Shown here: positions 13,764 to 25,900 of the stretch, piece by piece
Position numbering within the stretch: position 1 is the stretch's first letter
How the letters are laid out: every line of letters begins with the position of its first letter
DNA from: Chaetorhynchus papuensis
Taxonomy: Eukaryota > Chordata > Aves > Passeriformes > Rhipiduridae
Direction: 5' to 3'
NCBI GenBank assembly: GCA_013396525.1
Contig: VWYX01001276.1
Span: forward strand, 72,133 to 136,132
DNA length: 64,000 bases
Position numbers and translations under genes: made by a program
Notes under the pieces: generated by a model
The model's input: only the letters and a program-made list of their open reading frames with translations
What the model was told of the DNA's origin: nothing
The model's database searches: none

Positions 13764-13945
13764 GAACTGATGTTCAATGGCTAGAAGAGAGCTGACAAGT
13801 GGCTGAAATGAATACGACTACTATCCTACAAGAGATTTTGATTAAAAGATCACAGCAGAAGAAGAGGACTTCTCCATTAAACTACAAAGAGAGGCTTTTT
13901 GTACTCACAAAGTCTATGCTAACATACTACGAAGGTCGAGCGGAG
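13764..13945 (+). CDS. TEC: TEC coding exon 1 (start codon exon, PH domain start)
   Basis: Acceptor is a pyrimidine stretch ending CAG at 13761-13763; donor is GTAGGA at 13946. The first 44 nt (13764-13807) are 5' UTR. ATG at 13808 opens 46 codons beginning [10 protein letters not shown] and ending EGRAE, the first two strands of the TEC PH domain. An in-frame GTG at 13799 lies upstream, but the ATG matches the family N-terminus and has a purine (G) at -3. Because an acceptor precedes it, at least one untranslated exon lies further upstream; I could not identify it. Confidence 0.95.
13770..13806 (+). promoter_or_regulatory. Two overlapping upstream ORFs in the TEC 5' UTR
   Basis: Within the 44-nt 5' UTR of the start-codon exon are two upstream ATGs in different frames: 13770 (four codons then TAG at 13782-13784) and 13777 (nine codons then TGA at 13804-13806). 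The second ends one base before the TEC start at 13808, a spacing that could allow reinitiation. Presence is seen directly; regulation is inferred. Confidence 0.6.
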
Positions 13946-16900
13946 GTAGGAGACACAGATTTCTACTACAGATTGCCTTTGTTCCTTTTTGCTTTTGTAC
14001 AATACTGGCTTTTTTTCCTACTGTATATCATACTATCAAGAGCTGATCAGGGAAATGGTCATTAGCGGCAATGAACATGAGCTGGCATTTCTCTTATTTA
14101 TAGTGCAGGTTGACCGAGGTGTAGATAACTTACCTGGTAGTCAATGTGAATGGGTTCTCAATCAGAGCAGCAGTGCATAGCCAGGATGGCAAATATGACA
14201 TAAAACAGTGTTTGGAGGTGGTCATCAAAGCTGATCTCTTTCTCTTTCCAGAGAGGTGAAAGATCACTGCTATAATGAAGTGGGGAAAAGGTAGAAAAAG
14301 TTACAGTTGCAGTTTCTTGTGACTGTGTATACTGTGAAGTCCCTTACATTCGCACCTGGCAATTAACTGGATTTGAACAGGAGACAGAATATGTAATAGG
14401 AGCAGTGCATTGCAGACCAAGTTCAGCAGAGATGAGATCCATTAGAGTGGATCATGCAGCCTGGTGATTGAAATGAAGCTGGAAGCAGTTAATATTTGAC
14501 CATACAAGCAACTCATCCCAGTTACCACTTTCTGTGTAAATTCAGTTCCTCAAGAAGTCATTAGTGTAAACTATGCAAATCCTCAGACCAGCATTTTTTC
14601 AAATAAGCTCCAGACTCAGTTTCATCAAGGTCACCTGCCCCCAGAGCGCCCTGACATATCCTCAGTGCTGGGGGTGAGATTTTCCACTTAAGTGAGGCTA
14701 CTTTCCATGTCTGTCACAATGCTGAAGATTAAAATGACTGCAGTAGCTCGTGAAACATAGTGTACACCCTGGGAAGCCATTTAACAAATAAAGCTTAAAG
14801 GAGGGAACCCCACAACCTCTTGTGTTGGCTGTCTTACCTCTGATAGAAGAAGAGGGTACAGGAGAGCTAAGGCTTGCTAAGCGTGTTTCTCTGCCAGACC
14901 TTATGGTTGCACCAGAGCTGAGCTCACTTACCATGCTACAAGATGGTCACAGCAGTCTGTTCTCTGAAAGCAGCTTGCACACAGTCAGGGATTAAGAAAA
15001 GATCACAGACTGAGGTGGGAGGGGGCCTCTGGAGGCCATCTGCTCCAAGCCCCTTGCCCAAGCAGGACCACAGAAAGCTGGTTGCCCAGAGCCAGCTGGC
15101 TGTTGAGTATCTCTGTCCAGCTGGCTGTTGAGTATCTCCATGCATGGAGAGTCTTCATAACCTTTCTGGGCAACCTGTGCTAGTGCACAGTCACCCTCAC
15201 AGTAAAAAAGACCAGCATTGTTTCCTGGTGCTCAGATGGAGCCTCCTGTGTTTCAGTTTGTGCCCACTGCCTCTGGCCCTGTCACTGGACACTGCTGGAA
15301 ATAGCCTGGCTCTGTGCTCTTAGCAGACTCTTTTCAGGCATTTTATGTCCTCCTGGATAGTGTATCCGTCACTCCTATTTTGGTGACTCTGGCATCCTCC
15401 CAGAGAATAAGAGGTGGGGGCTAAGAAGCCCTCTGAAATACATCTTGCATGCTTATCCCATGTCAGTTTATGTTCAGATCAAATAGAAATGTGACAAACA
15501 GGTTTTGCAGGTCTAGTTGTCATCCTTTAAGAAGTTACCACTTCCAGCTTCACCTCTTCCAGTTTTCCCCTTCCAGCTTTCCCTTTGCCCTGAAGGTTAA
15601 TGTCCTCTGGCTAAAATGCTTTTCCAGTAGACTGACTTGTGGATCTCTCTGAGGGAGGGGGTTTAAACTATCAGTTTTATTTGCAGTGAGATTGAGCAGG
15701 GCCCTCAGCTGAGGATGCAGTAACTTCTTAAAATATTTCAGCCTAAGATACAGACAGTTGGGCTGAAAATATGTATTATGTATGTTAGGCCATCAGTTTG
15801 CTGCTGAAAAAGGCAGGTCCATTTCATCTCTGTTCTAGCCTTCCTAGACTCCCCCATTCACTTGAAATGATTCTGGCCCTTTTTGGAATCCATATTGCTC
15901 TGAAAAAAATTTCTAGTCACAGAACCACAGAATGGCCTGGGTCAGGAGGGACCTTAAAGTTCATCTAGTTCCAGCCCCTCTGACCCTGGGCAGAGACACT
16001 TTCCACTACACCAGATTTCTCAGGGCTCCATCCAACCCGGCCTAGAGCACTTCTGGGGATGGGGCATCCACCACCCCTCTGGGCAACCTCTTCCAGTGCC
16101 TCGCTGTCCTCACTGCAAAGAATTATTTCCTGAAATATAATTTAAACCTACTCTCAGTTGGAAGCCATTCCCCCTTGTCCTGTCACTACAGGCCCTTGGA
16201 AATAGTTTTCCTCTCTGTGTCTTGGAGGCTCCCTTCAGGTGCTGGAAGGCCGCAGTTAGGTCAGCAGAAAGATATTTGATCTGGTTTTATTTTTGCTGGA
16301 TTAGTGTTCTGCTGGGTTAGCAAGCTGCTTTAGCTGGGTGCAGGATCTGACAAGCACCAGAGGCTGTGCAGGTGGTGGAGGAGAACAGGATGCTCCGACT
16401 GTTGACATCAGCAGCTTGTTAGACTGGCTCAGCCGTAGCATGTAACTTTCCAGCCTCAAACCACTTTCATTGTTCCTCTCATTTTAGATTCTTTTGAACA
16501 TTAATCAGCATTTTATTTTATTTACAATATTGTCTGAAAGTAGTGAGCTCTGATCTTAAAGGGGCTTACTGAATATTTTTGTCTCTTTGAAAAAAACCAC
16601 AACTGTAAGGCTAAGGTCTCTGTGACACAGTGTTAGTTATTCCTTTATGTCTCTGGACAACTTAAATGGTAAAGATGCTTGTTTGGTTATTATTTGGATT
16701 TTTTAAAGCCAATTTTGGTGGCTATAAATATGTATTTACAGTAAGACAACTGCATATTCTGGCTGAGATAATTTATATGAAGAGAAAAAAAATTATTAAC
16801 CATCAAGATAGTTCTGCCCCTCTGAATAGTTGGGGGTTTATTGCTGAAATAAATGTGACTGCTGTGTATGCCGATTGAATTTAAGGACATGACAGATGAA

Positions 16901-19900
16901 AGGATGGGTAAGACCGATTTCATTTCAGCGTTGGCAGTATTCAAAGTTCAGATTGGTAAGATAAGCAAGGAAATCCCAAGCCAAGAGGATCTCACACCCT
17001 CATTTTAATCCCATAACTGCAGTGGTAGCAGTCTGCCAAGGGTGGCTGAGTTCTGCTCCTCTAGGCAAATGTGCAATTCCCAGTTTGATTGTTGTCCAAT
17101 CTGAAGTATTTTCTTGATTTCTTCCATTTTAGCTTCTACGGAAGTTCAGTAGAGAGAGTTCAAGAAAAACCCAGGGTTTGTGGGCACGTGAATAATCATA
17201 CCACTTCTTTTTAAAAACAAGATTGAAGTAAATCTCGTTAACCAGATTAGTCAATACTCAAAGTGTGGGCAAGTTGGGATTATAAATAAAGTGACAGAAT
17301 TAGACATTTTGTATGTCTGGTAACAGAAGTGGAACATTTATGACAACAGAAAGCAGTCAACCATAGCAAATACTGTTCATGTAAATGCTGCTGAGAGATT
17401 AAATTGTTCTGTGCAGCCAGTAGTAGGGCATCACTTGCTCTTTGTCCAGAAACTGCACATTATAGAAGCCACTCTTCTCTGTTTTTTCCTGTCCCATGTA
17501 GTGACAAAGTGCCATATACATTACTTGGAGCAATACAGTTATTATAAATTATAAATTATCCTAAACATGACTACTAGCAACAGGCTAAAATCTTGTTTTA
17601 ACTGGCTCATAACTGGTTTAAATCTCTCTATACTTGCTTTCAAGCAGATCAGGCCTCCTGCCATGGTACAATGACAGTGTATGCCTACAGGGAAGCTGGA
17701 ACTGCACTGCTACCATGAGAAGGAGAACTATAGTTTTTTCACTTAAAGATATTGCTCTGCTGTAAGTCACTATTGATGAAGCATAGCTACAGAATCAGTG
17801 AAGAGGCTGCATTTCAAGGCTGGTTTCAAAACACAGAAGCCTGAGGAAGTAGAATCCTGAGGAAGTAGAATCCCGGTTTAGGTCACCTGTGCAAAGCTCT
17901 ACCATTACGATTAATATCATGGGAAACTTACTTTGCATAGGAAGCCAATAGGACCTTGGCTTTTACTGCTTAACTTCTGGGCATTATGCTGTTGGATAAA
18001 AATCTGGAAGAAGTAATCACCTTTAGGTTTGTTAAAAAGATGGATGTTAAGAAGCTTGAAAAGAAAAATACATCAGGAACTGACTTGCCTTCAGCATCAT
18101 GGAGATAGATTTTTAATGTCAGAAAAGAGGAGTATTCTGTTTAAGCTGAGATGTGTTCTTGGTCATAAATTATGAGAATTAGTAAGTGTAGCTGTTGGGG
18201 AAATGGCATCATTGCACTACTGTGCAATATTGGACTAACAGTGATTATAAGCAAATAAAAAGGATGAGCCAATGTTGTTTCTTGAAGCCCTTAATGGTTT
18301 ATCAGCTGTCATTGTTGGAAAGTATACTATAATACGGTATTTTCTGTATTTTTTCCTAATGTTGCAAAAGTGGCTATTGAAATCTGAATGTGATGGGGTC
18401 CATTTGCAATGAAGACAAAAATTCACTGTAAGTAAGGTATAACTGCATTGGTCTCCAAGGAGAGAGTACTGGTCATGAATGTGTAAAAGTAGGGAAGAAG
18501 TAAAACATCTTTCTATACTTCTGAGTATGGAGATATACTATCAAGTACATCTTGCTGGTTATGCTGCAGTCAGAAAGACTTAAGATATATACAGTATTCT
18601 CAAATATGTATTGTAGACTTACCAAGCCAGCTTTAAACACATTTATGTAGACGGTAGAAACTAGTTTGAAAGTGGGGGTGATAGGCATTTTTTCCCAAAC
18701 TGGCCCCTGTTCTTGAGGTCTGCTGCACTATTCTTACTGGTGTCAGCTGGAGTCATGGATTATAGTGTGACTTCTCTGGACAACCTGGTTGTATAGCAAA
18801 GACAGTGTTTGTAGTGTTCTAGTGAGGAAACACAAACATGAGATATTTTACTAGGAAATCTCTTGTCAATTTTGTGTGGTTTGAAAACTAGGCATAATAC
18901 TTCAGGTGTGTTTCTGCTCATTTTCCTGAACTATTTTCTTCCAAGAAATCAAAATATACTAGTCAGTAGCAAACTAACAAGCAAATTTAAGCAATTTTGA
19001 AATTAACCAACTTGTTTGAAAGTCACATATTTCATGGCGTGATTAAAAAAAAATCTCATTTGGAATAGCTTTCTGTATTTCTGACCAGCAAAAATTTAGC
19101 TGAAATTTTTGTATGACTTTTTCCAAATTGCTAGTTTCATCTTGAATGGAGTGTAGGTCTGAATTCCAAGGAGGCATTTGTGGAAATAACACCACATATG
19201 CATGGCTCTAGGTATGTTTGGCCATTTTCTGTTGAAAACAACCTCAGATCTGGAATATTCAACTTAAAATTCCCCAGAGTTTATTTTCAAAGGATCAGTG
19301 CATCCACACTTTCATCTGTGTCTGTTTGGAAAGTCAACCTTCAGGTGTTTGTCTAGGAGGCCAACTTATCACTGAACTTTTAAACACTTCAGTAAAAATC
19401 AGCTGGACAATGGAAGGGAGGACTCATTTTACCAGAGTGCCTGGTGGCTGGTGCCCCCCAGTGCAAGCGCCCCACACGCTCCTTGGCAGGGTGGCTGGAA
19501 GAGCGGCGTCATTCATTCCCCTCGAGTTAACCAACGGGACAGACCACACAAAAATGGCATCCAAGCTGCTGCATCCATCAGGGTTGTCCATAAATAATGC
19601 CAAACTTGTGGTTTATTGTCTTTCTCCTTGTGTGGCAATGAGTTTGACTGTTGTGAATTCTTTCTCGGCGAGTGGTGAGAAGGTGCCTCTGAACTGGGCA
19701 GTCGGACGGGCCCGGCGGGAGCAGGCGTGCTGCTGTCTTACAGAGCAGCCATGGTAGCAACTAACACGTACTTCACACAGGCTTTAGTTAGCTAATACTC
19801 ATGGGACATCTCTCTTGAACTTAAAAGTGCCACCAGACTACAGGTTTTTGCTCAGGATGGCATTTCAGGCGAGGGAAATTCTTTGTGATGAAGGAAGGAG

Positions 19901-22900
19901 AGTAAATGTAGGCGTTGAAGTACTTCTCACCAGTGGAGTAGTTGAAAGGAGCTGGTTTGCTCAAGTGAGATGTCCTGCTGGTTTGTTGGTTTGAAAACTT
20001 TCACGTTGACGTTTCTCATGAGTGCAGTGCTTCCAAAGCTGACACAGATCTGGTCATAATTTTATAAATCCTTATCAATGTGCAGACTGTTAGTATCCTC
20101 ATATCTATTATACCTGTGGAATATACCCTTTCATCATGATATTTCTCTCTCTCTTTGTTGCTCAGCTTGCTTAGCAGTGGTACTCTTTAGTTTGAAAGTG
20201 TGCTGATGTGTGTGGTTTGGTTACTGTCCTCCCACACAGGGCACAGCATGCTTGAATTAACCTTTCCAGCCCACAGCAGCTTGCACTGACCATGAGTATG
20301 AAGCTGACTATGAGCTTATGAACATTAAATTTCTTTATGCTTCAGCATCTTTATTGTTTGCTCATGTTTGCTGTACAGATTACAGTTCACAGTAATGAAT
20401 AGTTTACATTGGATTTTTGCATTTTCAAAAGGCACAGGCTAAATCCTGGTCCCTGTGGTTACCTTGCATGCGTTTGGGTGAGCAGGAGTCTGCAGTGTTA
20501 GAAGGGAGGATGAGAAGGGGGCAATTTGGGCTGCAATGCCCCTTAGCTCTGGAGCTGCTGCCCAGAGGATATCAGAGTAGGCACATCACTTACCTGTTCA
20601 TTAGGGTGCAGAAACCACTTGCTTCTATGGAGAAGGCAAATAATAATTCCCTGAGGGAAAACATTTTAGAATCTTATTAGGACGATGCTTCTGTGGAGTC
20701 AAGTAAAAGGCAGCTTCTGAGGAGCTGAACCTGGGAGGTGTATCTTTAAGGCATCAGCAGAATGCTCTTGTCCATTTGCCATTAGGATCAAACTTGTGTG
20801 AAAACTTCCTTGCGTAAACAGAGCTGTTACAACTAATAAAAACCAACCTGGATATAAATGAAAGAAACAGAATAAAAACCTGAACATCTGGGGGGGTTTC
20901 TCATTTTGAAAGTCTCTTCCTAAGGAAAAAAAGGGTTCTGTAAGAGTTGTGTTTGGTTCTTGTAATTTGAATATAGAGGAGACAGAAGCTACTGAAATTA
21001 CAGTGGTGATTATTTTAAGGAAGGAAAAATAAAAGCTCTGGGGCCCACTATGAAGCTGCAGGTTTCAGGGTAAAATAGCTTCATTGCAACACTAGTATTG
21101 TGCAAATACTTCCTTTGGAGCATAACAACATTATAGAGTTCCAAAAAGCTATGTTACTTACTTTTCTTTTTTAACAGAAGATTAATACATTCTACTCTTG
21201 TTTATTCCTATAGTGCTTATCCTTTATTATTTTAAAAACAATTACCCTGATTTATGGGATTCCCTTAGTCATTGCATGGGGGATTTAATTATTTTATAAA
21301 ATGGAAGCACAATTCAGTATTAAAATGCTTCTGATCACTTCACTGATTACTCTTGTTTTTTGATGTAAGATAAAGAGCTTCTGAAACAAGTAGGTTTACA
21401 GAGCTTTTCTTTGTTCCGAGTCACAGGTCATAATGATAGGGCTTTCTTAAAATACTTGCAAGTGAAAACTGTTCAAGTTGGACACATAATGTAAAGGTAT
21501 TCATGTGAATGGGAGCAGCACCATGAGATGCATGGGAAGGATCACTTGTAAAGGGAAATTCATAAAGAAACTTAAGTGGAAAAAAAAGTTGGTTATGTTG
21601 TAGTAATGGTTCCCTGTTTTCTGTAGCATCTACTGAAAGAAAAGTCGGATATAAAATGAGAATCTGCAGTAATTATCTTTCTACTAGGATTTTGATTTTT
21701 ATGAGATGGAACAAGTGAGACGTAGATGAAGTTGAAAAGCATAAGTTGTAGTTGTTGAGATGTAGACAAGGCATGGATGAGAATATTTACTTTATGGCTA
21801 GACAGGAGTGGATGAGTCTTAAGGGTATTTAAGAAGGAAGAACTTGAAAATAGATGAGAGAAGGCTAGGGAAGGCCTTGTTTTTTTAAGAGTGTGCAGAA
21901 GAGAAGCTGAGAAACTTTTATCTATGAAGATAGTTTAGAGAAAAATGCAAGAAAAGACAGGTTTGTTGAAGGTACTTGGAAGATGCAGAAATTGCGCATC
22001 AGCCAACAAAGAAACAAAACAAAATTAAGAAACAAAAAGAAAGTGTGTCAGGCTTATCTATGTTCTGGGGTAACAAGTCTTGTGGGTAGCAGAGAGCAGT
22101 AGATTATCCTGTGTTTTCATCCCAGTAAGGGTTTTTTGTCACTGCTGAATGAGACATTTTCACATGTCAGCATTAGAAATTACCTGTATAAACCTCTTGT
22201 AAATCTGACTGCAGAGCACATGGGAAGCTGGTACTGTGTTGAACGGGCATCAGTGGCTCATTTTCAGACTGGGAGCCTGTCTTGAATGGAATGTCCTGTT
22301 CTGCATTTTAGTATTTTCACTAGTGATACTGCTGTTGGAATAGAAGCTTGTTGAGTTCTCAGGTGACATAAGACTTGAAGGAGGTGCAAGTAATTTGAAA
22401 AATAAGTCTAGAAATCCGTGTGGCATATTGGGATTATGTGTGTGGTGGGTTTGATTGTTTGCTTTTTTTTTTTTTATTTTGTAGAATGTAATTCAGTGTG
22501 GACAAGTGAAAGAGGCAGGAATGCTGAAATGTTCAGATACAGAATGGCAATAAGTAGCCAAGTGTCAGGCTGTCCCCAGCAGGACCTGGGTTACAGGATC
22601 GTGAATCATAAACTGGATATGCATCGATGATACCTTCTTGCTGTGCAAAAGGCAAATGTTACATTAGGATGAAAAAACATGACTCCAAATCCTTATAATT
22701 GGATAATACGGCATCAGCTACAGTGCTGCATCTGGTTTGGGGACAGTAAGTTTCAAGGAAGATGTGGATCTGCCTGTGGGGTTCAGGGCAAGAGCAGCAG
22801 GAAGGATGAGGCTCCCAAAAGCCAGTGATGAAGGGTTGGTAAGTGGAACAGCAATTGTTTAAAGCAGAGAGATGTACTGGAATCTCAAGAGACAAAAAAA

Positions 22901-25900
22901 CCCTCTCAGCTCTGTATTTGTGAGGTCTGTCACCTGAACCTTGAGAAAGTAGCTAAAGCAGCTGGTGCCTTGGCTGGGTGACCTCCTGGGTCTTGTCTTG
23001 GGCTCTGGTTGCTCGCCTGTGATGCCTGTGGACTTGGGCTCTCCTCTCTCCTTGGCTCAGGCTGTCCCAGTCTGGTGTTCAGACAGCACGGGGGCTGAGT
23101 TAGGGCTGAATGCAAGGTGTCACTCACCCAGCAGCCAGAGGGTGGTCCTGAGCAGGGACAAAACAGGGCAGAAGTGCTGCAGCTGGGCTGGGCAGACTGA
23201 GAGCTCTGTGAATGTGGGCTTCACAAAAAGCCAAGAACAGAAGACTTGTCTGAAGGAACCTGAAGAGATAAGGCAGTTATTTTGACAGCTGAAAGGCTGT
23301 AGGTTGTTTAGGGCCTGATACGAATGAAGACCTGGCTGATTTATTATGCGTCCTTTACTTTTATGTGTACAGCAGTGTATCATAACTGCAGTTGTGCACG
23401 TTTGACTGGCTGCCTCTCCATTGCAGGGGAAGAGTAAGTCACAGATAATCCACCGTATTCATGGTTAGGAAGCTGTATCAGTTCTATGACATAGAATTTA
23501 TTTTTGTGCTTTTTGGTCTCTCCAGTGCTGGTCATTGACATCTGCTGAGCAGCCAGGCCATGGTAATGGATTTTTGGTTTCCTAATTTGCAAGACAGGGT
23601 TTAAAACTTTCTTCTTCTCAATTTTGCTTGTATTTTTTTTCCCCTTTAAATGCTTCCTAGCAGTTAGATACTGAATCAGGTCAGCCTAGATCAGAATAAT
23701 AATCACCTCTTGCTTCTCATATCAATTCTAGCCATTTTCAAAAGGTAAATAGAAATACTTCATACTTGCTTTTCTTAAAATACTGATTAAAAAACGTAGT
23801 TGAAAGGAGAAGGGTGTTGTTCAATGTATCTGACACACTGGAAAATATAAGAATGGAAAATGTGGCCACCTAACACCTAGCTACAGTAATTATATTTGCA
23901 TAATCAGTAATTGCTTGCCTCAAGAGGGAACTGCAGAAGTATCCAGTCAGTGCTTCTTATTAATAAATGGCAGTACTCTTAAAAGAAACAAAACCCGAAA
24001 ACCTGAAAGCCCAGCTTCCCTGCCTGCAAAGAACTCAAAAATGAAAATACCCTTCCATTTGGCTCTGGAGCATAGTCTGCCAGAGCAACTGTCTACAGGC
24101 AGTGTTGGCTTAGCCAGGCTTTTTGTGGTTTTGCAAAGTTGAAGAGCAGCGCCATAAAAGGAGATAAAAGTAGTGCTGTGACCTGCTACACTTGTGAGAG
24201 CACAAGCTCCATGGGTCACATGCTGATGACCTCAGGATTTCCTACATGGGGGTAGGCATGGAAGAAAGAAAGAAATAATATGAACAACAAGGAAAGAGAG
24301 AGCGAGAGCACGGGGGAGACAAAATCTAGATGTTTCTTGCCAGCTAGGTTGACTTGTGCATGTCTTCATTGAGGCTTTTTTTTCCAAATCTAGTGTCCTT
24401 TGTATTGTTCAACACCCTGCCATACACACATACTTCTGTGAGGGTAAGCAGTGCAGTATGTTCATCAGCAAAGAGGAAATACACTGAAGAAATGTTTTTA
24501 TCTGATAGTGAGGATATCGGCTTCTGAAGCTGTAAAGCTGCTGTATTCAGCAGAGGAGTAATTCCAAATGTACAGATGATCAGCTGTTTGATTGTACACT
24601 TATCTAACACTTGAGTATTTCTTGTCTTACTGTATTCTAAGATTAGTTTTTTTAAGGAATTGCATAATCCTATATTTGTTCCGTGTCTGACAACATAGTT
24701 CTAGTGTTATGACTTCTTCATATTACTGTTTAATATGTTAAAAAATAGGAATAGCTTATTCTTTTTGAATTGCATGGAAGCAAGACTTGGCCATCCCCAT
24801 TGTGAGCAAGGAGCAGGACATCTAAAACTGTAAATCAATATTTTGAAACATAGGTAAATATGAAGTATGAATGGCATTTTGAAAAGCTTTAGTATAGTAT
24901 GGTAGTTTTTGTATAGTCACTCCCCTTTTGTTATTTTCAGCAAGCAGATACATTAAAAAAGAAAACTCACAACAAAATTCCAACCTTTAGTGTGACTTTG
25001 AAGCAGATATTTTGCCTATTTGTTTTCCTTATTGGGATTTAGTGTTTTTATAACTTTATTACTGTTCTAACCATATTTGCTTCTATAGGCCTCCCTCTAG
25101 AGGCATATATCTATCAATAGTAAAGAAATGGGCCGGGTTTGATAGGTCCCTTTGTTTCACTGGCCTGTGATTTTTCCAAATCCTCTTTGAATTCTTGTAT
25201 CCCATTCAGACAACATGCATGAATGTTCTGGTAGAATACTGCTACTTCTAAAGTAAATCTAACCTTTTTCTACTGTGTTAGCCATCTTCCACCTCAAAAA
25301 AAGAACCTTCAAAAATGTCCCTCTGCTTCCTACACTTTGGCATTGCATGGTTAGCCACTGTACTAATTTTGTCTCTTTGTAGCAGAGGTCACTTGTTGGG
25401 AAGAGTGGTTATGGGTGAATTTCTCAGGGCTGGCTCATGCCTGCATCTCTACTTCCCAACTGCTTCAGGGCTTGAGCTCTGCCTTGATTCTGCATTTCAT
25501 GTCAGCTGTGTGGCTGGTCTAGAGCCCATAGAACCCACTTGGCTTGTAGGATAAATGCAACACAGGTATGGTGTGCAAGGTGCCCTATTATTGGAAAGGG
25601 AAATCATTTAAGTTGGGAGGAGAGGGGAATTGCAGTGGTCTCTTTAGCATTTTCCTTGAGTCATTCTTCCCTGCTTCTGTGCCCCGTAGTTTATTAATAA
25701 GTAATGCTCAGCTAAAACAGAGCTGCACACTTGGCAGTTTGAAGGCTGGTGGCCATTAATGACTGTTCTTTCTGATGTGATCTGAAAATGTCTTGAGCAG
25801 TAGATTTGTATTAAATTTCACATATTCAAGGGTGTTTGTTTTTTTTTTTAATCTATAAAATATGCAAAAATGGAAGAATCTTTCCTGTCATTAGGTTTAA

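Noticed and set aside
13799..13807. In-frame GTG as an upstream TEC start
   Set aside because: The conserved N-terminus starts at ATG 13808; the extra three residues have no support in the family.
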